From Bedellia somnulentella (lineage: Eukaryota; Arthropoda; Insecta; Lepidoptera; Bedelliidae), in the NCBI GenBank assembly GCA_963576735.1, contig OY755188.1:14372323-14436322 (forward strand): a stretch of 64,000 nucleotides of DNA, in the 5' to 3' direction. The position numbers and the translations under genes were made by a program. Shown one piece after another: positions 45,379-55,895 of the stretch (its first letter is position 1; each line of letters starts with the position of its first letter). The notes beneath the pieces were generated by a model that did no database searches, had not been told where the DNA came from, and worked only from the letters and a program-made list of their open reading frames with translations.

Positions 45379-45724
45379 ATATGTAAATATAAGTGTTTTT
45401 GTATCCTTTAGACTCTAAAGTTTAGAGGAACTCTTATTAAAACACCAACAGATGGTCACCCTACTTAAAACGAGACACAGTTAGCTAGTTAGCCATCCTT
45501 TTTCAGGACACTTTAGGTCGCCAGAGCGCGTTCCTGTTTAAATTATACTTCCATGTTTACAGGTTTCCAACTGAAAATGTCAGTCTGGAATTATGGCTGA
45601 AAAGTATTAATAAGTCTAGTTCACGTCCGAAAGAATATAATTACATATGCTCAAAACACTTGTCCGACGACTGTTTTATTTAGAATAAGCATGCACTTTG
45701 AAAAATTGAAAAACTTTGTTTTTA

Positions 45725-45980
45725 CATAACATAACCTAAACGTTCACATGCCGGATATCCCCGAAGGGGTTGGCAGAGGTACTAATACATCTGAACATCA
45801 CGTGACTTTGTCACCTGGTGTTCAGATAACCTACGTTTTTGTTTACTTTGTTTTTGTTTGTACTTAATATGATAAATAATAAAATTATGTTTATTTTTCA
45901 TAGAATTTCTGATTCCTTAGCTCTGGCTACCCCTTCTAGGGATTTATAACCGTGAGTATATGTATGTATGTATGTATGTA
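45725..45980. repeat. SINE-A 3' fragment (-) and SINE-B 3' fragment (+)
   Basis: 45725-45835 is the SINE-A tail and hairpin (ATATCCCCGAAGGGGTTGGC). 45905-45980 is the SINE-B end with CCGTGAGTATATG(TATG)n. Confidence 0.8.
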
Positions 45981-46434
45981 TTTTCTATAAATACCTCACC
46001 GAATCTATTGTTTGTATTGTCATGGGCAAGTAAAACGCGTAGCAGCTCATTACGTTCTAAAGTTGAAGTTTCATTTTTATAGCAAAAAACGTTCCCCATT
46101 TATGGTTGGATCTTGCTAGCTAGTCATACACGACCCACATTCCCCGGCTTCGGCTTATCCTACGATTACTCAATCCTTGTTTAGTCGCGTGGTATTAGCG
46201 ATCAATAGAATTAGTTTAGACATAAGCCATGATTTATGCATTAAGATTATTATGATCCATTCCTTTAAATGAGCTTATATGTTCTATCTTACCGTCCCAT
46301 CCTTTCATTAGTTCCTTTCCCACCCACTGCTGCCGTAAGCGCCAAAATGGCGAAAATCAAATTGCCTCAATATTTCACGGCCTATAATTGGTCCCGCGTA
46401 CTTATATAGTATAATGGAGGTCAGTGATCTACGT

Positions 46435-46640
46435 AGTTAGCGCAAAGGGAAAACATCGAGAGGAACATGGCTCAGTTGTACTTAGTCATGTGACAGTGTA
46501 TTCGTAAAAAAACGGCTATAAGTCTGCCCTCTATCACGTGATTATACTGTCCAAGAAAAACGTTGATACTCTGAACAATAGTTAGGAGAAACAAGTTACG
46601 TGATGTTTAGAAGTGTAAGTAACTCTGCCAGTCCTCGGGG
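46435..46640 (+). repeat. SINE-A, degenerate
   Basis: AGGAACATGGCTCAGTTGTA, TGTGACAGTGTATTCG and TATCACGTGATTATACTG are recognisable. Confidence 0.7.
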
Positions 46641-46646
46641 ATTATA

Positions 46647-46995
46647 TCTTCTATATAATAAAAATGGATCACTAAATGTGTTGCTAAGCGCAAAACTCGA
46701 AAACGGCTAGACCGATTCGATTGATTCTTTTTGTGACGTGTTACTTGAAACATGGAGAAGGTTATTAGTTTTAAAAAAATGGAAAAGTTATGTGGATAAT
46801 ATTAAAAAAACTAATTTTTCCTCATTGCATGACAGACACCATCAGCGGGTCGGCTAAATATGGCAATTTGATGACATCTATCAAGTAATAAATGACGAAT
46901 AATGAGGTTTTCATGAACAAAAAGATTTAAATTATCTATCAAGTAAACGTAAATCTTTGACACAACGAAGTATGTCGGGTCAGTTTGTATATATG
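46647..46995 (+). mobile_element. Helitron-like 5' part with SINE-D tail fragment inserted
   Basis: It starts TCTTCTATATAATAAAAATG and contains AACGGCTAGACCGATTCGAT, typical of lepidopteran non-autonomous Helitron-like elements. Within it a short SINE-D 3' end (to GAACAAAAAGATTTAAATT) is flanked by the 13-bp repeat ATCTATCAAGTAA. Confidence 0.6.
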
Positions 46996-47262
46996 TTACG
47001 GCTAATAGCCGAAGTGCGGCTGCACCTAGGTTTAGCCAGCTAGTCACATTTAGGTTGGTTAGCTTAGGTTAGGTTAGTATAAAACGAGCGAGCGAAGCGC
47101 AGCGGAGCGAGCACTCTTAAATGCATAATCTGTATTTTAAATATATGGAAAATGTTTTATAGAAATAGTATTATTCTTATTCAATATTTTCAACATAACA
47201 TAAGGCTGCACCTAGTTTTAGCCGGCTAAACCTAGGTGCAGCCGCACTTCGGCTATTAGCCG

Positions 47263-47265
<3 letters not shown>
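46996..47265. mobile_element. Fold-back MITE with about 42-bp perfect arms
   Basis: TTACGGCTAATAGCCGAAGT and the following GCGGCTGCACCTAGGTTTAG recur as an exact inverse at 47224-47265. A third partial copy of GGCTGCACCTAG-TTTAGCC precedes the right arm, so the right end is itself palindromic (TTTAGCCGGCTAAA). An (AT)n tract follows directly. Confidence 0.85.
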
Positions 47266-47313
<48 letters not shown>

Positions 47314-47328
47314 TATATATATATGTGT
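47264..47328. repeat. (AT)n microsatellite
   Basis: Long TA run interrupted by ACACACAT. It ends about 15 bp before the donor side of the next CFAP61 exon. Confidence 0.9.
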
Positions 47329-47343
47329 GTGTGTATGTCTCAC

Positions 47344-47451
47344 CGTATCATGCGCCTCGATATCGAACAGCGTGTCCTGAAACTGATCTTGGAACAACGC
47401 CAGCATCCACGGCTGGGAGAAATATTCGTATAGGTCGTCTATCAGGCCGTT
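47344..47451 (-). CDS. CFAP61: CFAP61 exon
   Basis: 36 codons in phase 0, from TTTCCAG to GTGAGA: NGLIDDLYEYFSQPWMLALF, QDQFQDTLFDIEAHDT. The DLY-YF-PW-ALF-D-F pattern is one of the conserved segments of CFAP61. Confidence 0.9.
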
Positions 47452-47659
47452 CTGGAAATTTATTGGGGTTAGAATTTTACAATTATACAAAATGTTTTTA
47501 CTATAACAAGTCAAAATAACGGTTTTACATAGAAACAAATTGTTTTAAAGCGAAATAAGTATTAGCAGCCTTGCATACACAGAAATGTTGCATTTTCAAA
47601 TTAGGCTAATGTGATTGTTTTCCGTTATTGCTCCAGATTTCTTATTTGTGATAATTACC

Positions 47660-47822
47660 TGCTTATATTCACGGCTAAAAAGGAGTAGACAAGCTTCTGA
47701 ATAAGAATTTATTGTGTAAGTTTTGTTGGATAACGATTATAATATATATATTTAATGGATCTCCAGCCGCATCGCCAAACCATCTCTTAAAAAGCATACC
47801 CTATATCGCCTCGTAAGACACA
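47660..47822 (-). repeat. SINE-B, degenerate
   Basis: TTATATTCACGGCTAAAAAGG, then GGATCTCCAGCCGCATCGCC and ATCGCCTCGTAAGACAC. Confidence 0.6.
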
Positions 47823-47830
47823 CTAAAAAA

Positions 47831-48211
47831 CATAACATAATAACATAACATAAACATAAACGTTCACGCCGAATATCCCCGAAGGGGTTGGCAGAGGTAC
47901 TAATACTTATGAACATCACGTGACTTTGTCACCTGGTGTTCAGAGTACCCACGTTTTGCATGGACAGTGTACTCACGTGATAGGGGGCAGGCCTATCGCC
48001 GTTTTGTACGAAAACATTGTCACATGACTGAGTACAACTCAGCCATGTGGGTTTCCTCACGATGTTTTCCCTCACCGTTAACAACCGTGATAAATTAACC
48101 ACACATATGTCTTTAGAAAAGACAAATTGGTGTAGGCCCGATCCAGGATTTGAACACTAGTCGTTTGCACGATAACCGAGTGTTCTACCCACTGGGCTAT
48201 CACGGTTGCGG
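47831..48211 (-). repeat. SINE-A, full length, 11-bp TSD
   Basis: ACACTAAAAAA (47820-47830 and 48212-48222) bounds it. It has a long (TTATG)n-type tail. Confidence 0.95.
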
Positions 48212-48250
48212 ACACTAAAAAAAGTGGGTTCATATTCTCTGAATACTCAC

Positions 48251-48424
48251 ATTATACCTCGTAAGCAGGTTATCAAAGAAACTCTCATGTTTAGCATACA
48301 AGTTGATCAGCACTTCAGACTGGAACGGTTTCTTCGACAGACACGTGACGGACTCGACGCAGTGGAGAGAGTTTAGTTGCAGCTTGAAATAGTTGCCTTC
48401 TTTGTCTGTTAGTAGAGTGTGGCC
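48251..48424 (-). CDS. CFAP61: CFAP61 exon
   Basis: 58 codons in phase 0, from ATTACAG to GTGAGT: GHTLLTDKEGNYFKLQLNSL, HCVESVTCLSKKPFQSEVLI, NLYAKHESFFDNLLTRYN. The ETVTCLSKKPF-like segment followed by KHE-x5-L-RY is strongly conserved in CFAP61. Confidence 0.95.
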
Positions 48425-48529
48425 CTGTAATGTTGAGTCATTAGGATATTTTGTATGTGAATTGATATGGGTATTGAAATTAAACTATTATTATGTTTTC
48501 AGTAAAGTTTATTTTATATGATGCAGTAG

Positions 48530-48938
48530 AGACGAGGTCCCACAAAAAAGTTTGTAATACCTTACATTACTTATATGATCGTGTGAGAAATGACGTGACG
48601 TGAATAGTGCGGTGTGAAAGATAGTATTATAAAAAAATAGGAATGTTGAGATGGTTTGGGCACATAGAGAGGATGGATGACAGTAAATTGGTGAAAGAGA
48701 TCTATAGAGTCATTGTGGTAGATAATGTCAGTAGAAGACCTCGGAGGACACATTTGGACCAAACAGAGTGTGCTCAAAAGGCTGGTGTCCTGAGTATGAA
48801 GAATAGAAGAGCATGTATGAAAAGATTAATTAAGGTGAACAAAACTAGAAGAGGCTTGCCAGAATCGTACAAAGTGGCGATCGATAGTCCTGCCTACCCT
48901 AATGGGAACTAACGGGCCGTGAGTATATGTATGTATTT
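48530..48938 (+). mobile_element. LINE-C 3' end
   Basis: The + strand encodes MLRWFGHIERMDDSKLVKEI, RRPRRTHLDQ, KNRRACMKRLIKVN and ends AYPNGN. It is followed by the CGTGAGTATATGTATG tail. One frame-damaging change separates this copy from an intact C-terminus. Confidence 0.88.
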
Positions 48939-49218
48939 CTATTTTATATAATAATATCTAAACAAGCAGAACACGTATGCAAATAGTTGTTATTATTTAG
49001 AGGTTTAGATCTTGACGCTTTTATGAATTTACGACGAAATTTTATTTTTATATTTTATTACGACACTGTGAAGGTTGCGGGAAACTGATAGATCAAGACA
49101 GCAAATAAAGAAGCAAATATTGAAGGGAAGACTTATGTCCAGCAATTGCCATCTACCACCTAAATGATGAAAATGAACTAGTGAAATCCTGAAACACGTT
49201 ATTCACACAAATACAAAC

Positions 49219-49351
49219 CTGGTTAGGCAAAGCCATAAAAACCTCCATCGGAATATCAGCGCCAGGTTTCCGCAGTCGCATGTAGTAGTACGGGCCCGGC
49301 AGCGTCGCCCACTGCACCAGCGGAGCGTAGAACTTGTATGTCGGATTCCAT
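49219..49351 (-). CDS. CFAP61: CFAP61 exon
   Basis: 133 nt, from AAATTCAG to GTTTGT. It encodes WNPTYKFYAPLVQWATLPGP, YYYMRLRKPGADIPMEVFMA, LPNQ. The LPG-YYY-x3-KPG-P-E motif matches the family. Confidence 0.95.
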
Positions 49352-49396
49352 CTGAATTTATTGACTGTTTTGTTATATATTGTATAGTACATATAT

Positions 49397-49754
49397 ACAC
49401 AACATAAACGTTCACGCCGAATATCCCCGAAGGGGTTGGCAGAGATACTAATACTTCTGAACATCACGTGACTTTGTCACCTGGTGTTCAGAGTACCCAC
49501 GTTTTGCATGGACCGTGTACCCACGTGATAGGGGGCAGGCCTATCGCCGTTTTGTACGAATACATTGTCACATGACTAAGTGCAACTAAGCCATATGGGT
49601 TTCCTCACGATGTTTTCCCTCACCGTTAACAATCATGATAAATTAACCACACTTATGTCTTTAGAAAAGACAAATTGTTGTAGGCCCGACCTGGGATTTG
49701 AACACTAGTCACTTGCACATAAACCGGTGTACTACCCACTGAGCTATCACGTCC
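49397..49754 (-). repeat. SINE-A, full length
   Basis: It starts 46 bp upstream (gene sense) of the preceding exon's acceptor, with a short AACATAAACG tail. The head ends CTATCACG. Confidence 0.9.
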
Positions 49755-49777
49755 TCTTATACATACCTATATATTAC

Positions 49778-49905
49778 ATATATATATGCTGATGCCATTA
49801 GTTCCCATTGGGGTTGGCAGAGACTATCGATCGCCACTTTGTACGATCCTACTATCGTACCTCTCTAGCGTCGTTTATATCCATCAATCTTCTCATATTT
49901 TGATT
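49778..49905 (-). repeat. LINE-C 3' fragment
   Basis: ATGCCATTAGTTCCCATTGG, then GACTATCGATCGCCACTTTG. Confidence 0.8.
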
Positions 49906-49944
49906 CATTTCATTCAGTTCATCTCATTTCAATACGAATAAGAA

Positions 49945-50130
49945 AAGAAAGAAAAGTTATTTATTTGCTATTAAAGGCACAAAAATTAACAAAATACACC
50001 CAACAAGTAATAATACAAAAAAGGGAAAAAGCTACAGATGTACACAAAAAAAAATAGGAACAGAGTTTGAACACAAAAAAAATTAGGAACACAAATGAAA
50101 AAAATCCGTCTTTCGAGAAATCCGTTGTCC
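49945..50130 (-). repeat. Possible (GAAA)n-ended LINE 3' UTR
   Basis: GAAAAGAAAGAAAAGTTATTT at the left, followed by A-rich sequence resembling 20700-20850. Confidence 0.4.
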
Positions 50131-50357
50131 CAGATTTAGAGGCTAGTTTCTAAATCGACAAATCGCGAGTTCTATCCCTTCTATAGGCAACATTATTATA
50201 AGGTGAATAAGTATGTTTATTTCTTAATATTTGATGTAAAGGCCGTGTAGTGTCGGCTTAGAATAACACTACCCCATTTCTACCCGTTGGTGATCGTAAG
50301 AGGCGATTAAGGGTGTAGGGGCTGTTTAAGTGATTTTTGGGCGATGTGGTTGGAGAC

Positions 50358-50612
50358 TAGAGAATATGCCGTGTAGTGCCGGCTTAGAATGTCGCTACCC
50401 CTTTCTACCCACGGGTGTCGTAAGAGGCGACTAAGGGTATTGGGGCTTTTTATTGGATTTTTGGGCGATGCGGTTGGAACTCATCACCAAAAACCTTTAT
50501 TTTACCATCTTTTCCCCACTCAACTTCCAAAAGTGGCTGAGGAATATATAATTCCTTAGCTCTGGTTACCCCTTCTAGGGAAATATAGCCGTGAGTATAT
50601 GTATGTATGTAT
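50358..50612 (+). repeat. SINE-B inserted into SINE-B
   Basis: The 10-bp duplication GGTTGGAGAC ends at 50357 and restarts at about 50613. The inserted copy begins TAGAGAATAT-GCCGTGTAG and ends in (TATG)n. This is direct proof of TPRT-type insertion. Confidence 0.92.
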
Positions 50613-50644
50613 GGTTGGAGACCCGTCACCAAAAATATTTATTA

Positions 50645-51586
50645 CTAGTGGATCGGCCCAGCTTCGCACGGGTAGCGTTGTTTTTTTAAATATCTGAGTT
50701 TTCTTTCTTCAGTCACTGCTCAAGCATTGTGAAATTTAGCGCAATGTTTTCAATTTATTTAATTTATAGCACTCCCTAAACAGTGTAGTTTGGTGATTTT
50801 GAATGCGCTTTTATGAACGGTTCAGTATTTCCGTTTAATAGCAAATTTTGGAATAAAACGCTATGAAGTATTTATAACAATCAAAAAAAGAAATCATTAC
50901 GTTATGTAGGGTGCAACTACTGGCGCCATCTAGTATGTTATATGTAAATTAGTAAAGATTTGGTTTTGGTCACGGGCGCGATGGCTTATTTTATGTATAA
51001 TTTCGGTGTTTCTCTACCGACTTCTATGATTCTTTTTTAATTGAATACGTTACCTTTTTTAAATTAGGGATGAGTGAGAGGTTTACAAACGTAAGAGTAA
51101 ACAAATATAATCAGAATGTTCCGAACTGCTAAGCTATCAGGAGTTACATATGTTATTGTGAGTTAACCATAAGAGATAGACATATGCTGTTGTAAGAAAT
51201 TTTTAGACAATTTTATGCAGAGTATTTCCATCATACATGATTTCTATGTAACTTTAACCATTAAGGCTGCACACGCGACGGAAGCTTAAAAATTTGTGCA
51301 ACTTCTCCCGTTTTCCCAAAAATACCCAAATTTCCCCTTTAGTACTCTGCTAAAAAGTATACTATAACCTGCCCAGGAGTATGAACAATAATAGTACCAA
51401 GTTTCGTTAAAATCCGTCGCGTAGTTTTTGTTTCCATAAGGCACATACAAACCGACAGACAGACAAAAATTTTACTGATTGCATTTTTGGCATCAGTATC
51501 GATCCCTAATGACCCCCTGATAGTTATTCTGAAAATATATTTCATGTACAGAATTGACCTTTCTACAGATTTATTATAAGTATAGA
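50645..51586 (-). mobile_element. Helitron-like element, about 940 bp
   Basis: The - strand begins TCTATACTTATAATAAATCT and ends CGTGCGAAGCTGGGCCGATC-CACTAG next to T, the TC...CTAG termini and A/T target of Helitrons. The preceding small hairpin (GTGCGAAGC-type) fits. There is no Rep/helicase coding. Confidence 0.75.
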
Positions 51587-52278
51587 TTACTCTATCTTTT
51601 CCCCATTCAATTACCAAAAGTGGCTGAGGAATTTCTCATTCCAAAGCTCTGGCTACCCCGATTAGTAAAAGTAAAAGAACTCAATTTATGAAAAAAAAAA
51701 TTTGAAAGTGGAAAGTGGAAGTAGCAGAGCCAGAGTTTTAGAATCAAATCTGTCTACGTCAAATTTTTGGGCTAATCTCTAAAACGGTAGGATTGTTGGG
51801 GCAGGCATTTCACAGGCAGAAAACAGAAAACAGTTAATTATGCGCAGTTTTTGTTCATTGCTTTTTTTTACTCCTAACGTGTAATCTGGGGTGGATTGCT
51901 TGTGTTTAATATACATGAAATAGTAACATGATATATCAATTACCTTCTCGGATGTTTAAGACCCCGCTGACTGTCGCTTGAAGGATACGCAAGAGTCTGC
52001 CAGGATTGCTTCGATATATTTAAAGAGGATCCAATGAAACTGAAAATTTACCATTACAGGTATTAGTAATATATTTGACAAAACACATGTTCATTGGCAT
52101 TTTTTACACGTTCAGCATTAAGTTAAATAAGCAGAATGTTAATGATTCGAATCCCGAAGCGTGAAAATATTAAAATACCATAATCCAGTTTGTTATGAAA
52201 AAATGAATAAGCAAAACTAAGATGATACCGCGCCTTGGCAAGGGCACATTAAGGAATTCGTTACAGCCACGTTCATGG

Positions 52279-52447
52279 TACATACCTATAATCACGGCTT
52301 TTAATCCTTAAAATAAATAGCCAGGGCTTCAGAATTTGAAATACTTCAGCCACTTTTGTAAAGGGCTTCCAAATCCCACTTTCATGTTCTTTAACCACAA
52401 CCACGCCCAAAAATGGATGAGGGCTATTCTAATGCTAAGCATACAAT
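52279..52447 (-). repeat. SINE-B, degenerate and internally deleted
   Basis: TACCTATAATCACGGCTTTT, CAGCCACTTTTGTAAAGG and GAGGGCTATTCTAATGCTAAG in order. Confidence 0.6.
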
Positions 52448-52456
52448 ACACATCAT

Positions 52457-52667
52457 ATCGTTCACGCCGAATATCCCCGAAGGGGTTGGCAGAGGTACTA
52501 ATACTTCTGAACATCACGTGACGTGTTTTCCCTCACCGTTAACAACCATGATAAATTAACCACACATATGCCTTTAGAAAAGACAAATTGGTGTAGGCCC
52601 GACCCGGGATTTGAACACTAGTCGCTTACACGTTAACCGGTGTTCTACCCATTGAGCTATCACGTCG
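52457..52667 (-). repeat. SINE-A with internal deletion
   Basis: The 3' end and the tRNA-like head are joined directly at CACGTGAC/GTGTTTTCCC. About 140 bp of body are lost. Confidence 0.88.
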
Positions 52668-52821
52668 TCGTATCATATCATGATGGTTGTTTTTAACCAA
52701 CAAACAACTGACAACCAGGGCTGTACCAGCAGCTAGGTGGACTAAGCCAGGGTAAGTATTTAGCCCTCGGCGGGCACATATATGGGCTGTAATGAAGTGG
52801 TAAAACGAGAACAGTACTCAC

Positions 52822-52931
52822 TTGACCATGCTAGAGGTGTACCGCGGAACACAACCGTCGTGGGTTCCTAGGAACTCGTCGGGTGAAGACAGCAGGTATG
52901 GGTTCAGCCTTTTCAGAAATAACTTCGCCAA
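52822..52931 (-). CDS. CFAP61: CFAP61 exon
   Basis: 110 nt, from CTTCCACAG to GTGAGT. It encodes LAKLFLKRLNPYLLSSPDEF, LGTHDGCVPRYTSSMV and two bases of a Lys codon. Phase fits both neighbours. Confidence 0.93.
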
Positions 52932-53019
52932 CTGTGGAAGTGATATCAATCAATTTATAATATCAGATTGAAAAAAGTAGACGAAAATATAGACAGATAT
53001 AGATTAAAAAGTTTTTTGT

Positions 53020-53215
53020 TCATAAAAACTTCATGAGAGGATTTTATTTCTAATAAATAAAGGAAAGAAAAAATTCGACACCCGCTGGTGTCGATATTTT
53101 TCTTTTGGGGATTGAACCCACGGCCTCCGGGTATACGCCCCCGTCGCTCTGCAAATTGAGCTATAGTGTCAATGGCTTTTAATGCGAAATTGTTCTTTCC
53201 TTTGTTTCTTTTTAC
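53020..53215 (-). repeat. SINE-D with core and tail in the same orientation
   Basis: On the - strand the tRNA-like core (TAGCTCAATTTGCAGAGC, GGGTTCAATCCCC) is followed downstream by the arm and the tail TTTTTATGAACAAAAAA, unlike other copies. Confidence 0.75.
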
Positions 53216-53224
53216 ACCTTTTAA

Positions 53225-53870
53225 GTAGTGTTAGTTAGTGTTTTTAAGGTTCCGTAGCCAAATGGCAAAAACGGGACCCTTATAGATTCGTCATGTCTGT
53301 CCGTCTGTCCGTCCGTCCGTCCGTATGTCACAGCCAGTTTATTCCGAAACTATAAGAACTGCATTATAGAAAATTGGTGCGTAGATGCATTCTGTAAACC
53401 GCATTAAGATTTTAAAATAAAATCTGAAAAAAAAACCTCAATTTTTAGGGTTCCCCATACATAGAACTGAAACTCAAATTTTTTTTTTCATCAAACCTAT
53501 ACGTGTGGGGTATCTATCAAAAGGTATTTGAAAATGATGTTGAGGTTTCTTATATCATTTTTTTCAAAACTGAATAGTTTGCGCGAGAGACTTTTTCAAA
53601 GTGGTAAAATGTGTGTGTCCCCCCCCGTAACTTCTAAAATATGGGCATAATAATACTGAAAAAAATATATGATGTGTATTACTATACAAACTACTAACGA
53701 AAATTGGTTTGAATGAGATCTAGCCCGTAGTTCTATTTTTAAACGTCATAAATCAAATTACTTACCTAATTTGGCTCCCATGATTTTCACACAAACGGGA
53801 TTTTATATATATGTGATAGTACGGAACCCTTAGTGCGCGATCCGACTCGCACTTGGCCGGTTTTTTTTTA
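53225..53870 (+). repeat. High-copy lepidopteran interspersed repeat
   Basis: It starts AAGGTTCCGTAGCCAAATGG, contains (GTCC)n-like GTCTGTCCGTCTGTCC, and ends TACGGAACCC, GATCCGACTCGCACTTGG, CCGG(T)n. I recognise this type from lepidopteran genomes but cannot assign the class. GGTTCCGTA/TACGGAACC form short inverted ends. Confidence 0.65.
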
Positions 53871-54275
53871 TTTATCAGATATAGATATTAGTGATAGAGT
53901 GAGAAATACTGTGATCCGTGAACGAGTAGGTTTGAAAGATGACGTAGTATGCAAGATAGAAAAAGGAATGTTGAGGTGGTTTGGGCACATAGAGAGGATG
54001 AATCAAAATAAAGTAGCGAAAGAGATATATAGAGCCAATGTGGATGGGATTGTTAGTAGAGGACGGCCTCGTAAAACGTTTCTTGACCAGATAAAAAACT
54101 TTCTTATAAAGGCGGGGGTCCGAAGTGAGAAGAATAAAAGAGCATGTATGAGAAGAATAATGAATGTAAGGGAAGCAAGAGAGGTTTGTCAAGAGCGTAC
54201 TAAGTGGCGATCGATAGTCTCTGCCTACCCCAATGGGAATAATGGGCGTGAGTATAAGTAGGTAAGTAAGTAAGA
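53871..54275 (+). mobile_element. LINE-C 3' end with long open frame
   Basis: The C-terminal RT-protein region is uninterrupted for about 130 codons: GMLRWFGHIERMNQNKVAKE, GRPRKTFLDQIKN, KNKRACMRRIMNVREAREVC, SAYPNGN. It then has CGTGAGTATAAG and a (TAAG)n tail. It is the best preserved LINE-C fragment in the window. Confidence 0.9.
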
Positions 54276-55059
54276 TATTATATAACTATAGAGATAAGAT
54301 GTTAAGTATCCCACTTTCCACTGTGAATGTTGCTTGTGGATCGACTGCCAAAGTTACACAAAATAACTTCTAACAATCTCCAACTAACTTCCATCGTATT
54401 TTTAATTGCCTTATAAGGTACGCAAAAACATAGCAATAGCAACCGTACATTTATACCCTGATCAGCATAGGTAAAATTTCCCAATGATTGCCAACTATTC
54501 AAATGGTAGACTGACATGATAACAGAATCTTTTAAACTAAACTTTGCAGCGTTATGAGATGTATAAAGTTCATTACAGCGCCATCTAGTAACTGATTTGA
54601 GTCCTTTCGGCGGGTGTACCTCACTTTCAAACGAGTGTTGAGTTAGTGAGTGATGAAATCAACAAATACGGATAGATGGAACCTTCATATGTCACTATTT
54701 AATAATTTGAGTTTTCTAAAAATATTTTATTAATTTCAGTTTTACTGTCTGGTTATCAACTTCATAGACTAATGCTAGCCTAATTTTTGAATGTATACAG
54801 GGCCTTATAGCCGTTTTGGACTATAATAAATATGTTCGTAGACATTCCTCCCTTTTATAAATCTCTTGAGTAACAAGGTAAGAAAACAAAAATATACGGT
54901 TTATCGACAACTCTTTTTGAATAAGAAAACTGCTGAAACAGCTGATAAATTAGGATTATAGTCCTTCACATGAAAAATGTCCAAAATTTTCAACAATTTG
55001 TATTTGAGGTGTGATCGAACTAAGATGAAGCTTCGTACATCTATGTTATATGTAGCAAA

Positions 55060-55410
55060 AAAACATACCGTTTCCCCAACGTCCTCAGAACAGCCAATAA
55101 TAGCTGTGCAAATACTGGTCCACATAGAGGGCGCATTAGTACTCAGTTCCCTTCCCAGCCATGACTAATTTCGAATAGTGGGTCACGCCGATACTTTACC
55201 CAATCTAAACCTATGTATTTTAAATTATGTAAATAAGCTTGGTGTAAGCATTTTTTATGTAAAAAATTAACACATACGTTTCCCCAACGTCCAAAAAACA
55301 ATAGTAGCTATGCAAATACTTGTCCGCATAGAGGCCGCGCGAATACTAAGTTCAGTTCCAATCCTCAAATATTTTCGGATGGTCGGTCTCTCTGATACTA
55401 TACCAATCCT
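55060..55410 (-). pseudogene. CFAP61: Two decayed tandem copies of the next CFAP61 exon end
   Basis: The exon 3' segment encoding SRALYADKYLHSYYCSEDVG recurs twice downstream at about 200-bp spacing (donor-side anchor GTTTCCCCAACGTCC at about 55070, 55278 and 55479). The copy at about 55278-55400 keeps the reading through LYADKYLHSYYC but has upstream stops. The copy at about 55070-55190 has a 4-base insertion (GCTATTATTGGCTG) and frame loss. Neither looks usable. Confidence 0.8.
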
Positions 55411-55477
55411 AATTATTTCTAATTCAATATGTTTATAAGCTCGATACTAGTACGTAACAAGTATCAAATAAACGTAC

Positions 55478-55647
55478 CGTTTCCCCAACGTCCTCAGAGC
55501 AGTAGTAGCTATGCAAATACTTGTCCGCATAGAGGGCGCGCGAGTACTTAGTGCAAGTCCCGGCCGCAAATATGTTGGGATGGTTGGTCTCGAAGTCTGG
55601 GCCGATGACCACGCCTCCATCGTAGACAAGACCACTTTCGTTTATGG
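55478..55647 (-). CDS. CFAP61: CFAP61 exon (FAD-site-like ATG motif)
   Basis: 170 nt, from TTGTCACAG to GTACGT. It encodes INESGLVYDGGVVIGPDFET, NHPNIFAAGTCTKYSRALYA, DKYLHSYYCSEDVGET. The IFAAGTCTKYS stretch is the equivalent of the A(T)G-type motif that closes the nucleotide-binding fold in this oxidoreductase-like protein. Confidence 0.96.
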
Positions 55648-55895
55648 CTGTGACAAATAGTATTTTTTTTAGTATATTTTTAGGTGGTTTCCGCAATGGG
55701 TTGGCAAAGGTACTAATAAGTGTGGGGGTTTTTGAATCTGACTATTCAGTCAGAGTAGCAATAAAAAAAAAGTTTTACAAGGTGTTATCAAAATATAACA
55801 TTCAATTCAAATAAAATCACAATCGTAGAGTCTTCACGTTGGCGATATTAAATCTCCGCTCCACGCTCTGCTGTAAATATTTAATTTATTTACAA

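Larger units (their letters stand above)
50242..51665 (+). repeat. SINE-B host copy split by two later insertions
   Basis: Host pieces are 50242-50357, 50613-50644 and 51587-51665, which read as one SINE-B when joined. The first break holds another SINE-B; the second holds a Helitron-like element. Confidence 0.85.

Noticed and set aside
47218..47538. 106-codon open frame on the - strand
   Set aside because: Only its middle (47344-47451) is a CFAP61 exon. The rest reads through intron, (AT)n and MITE sequence.
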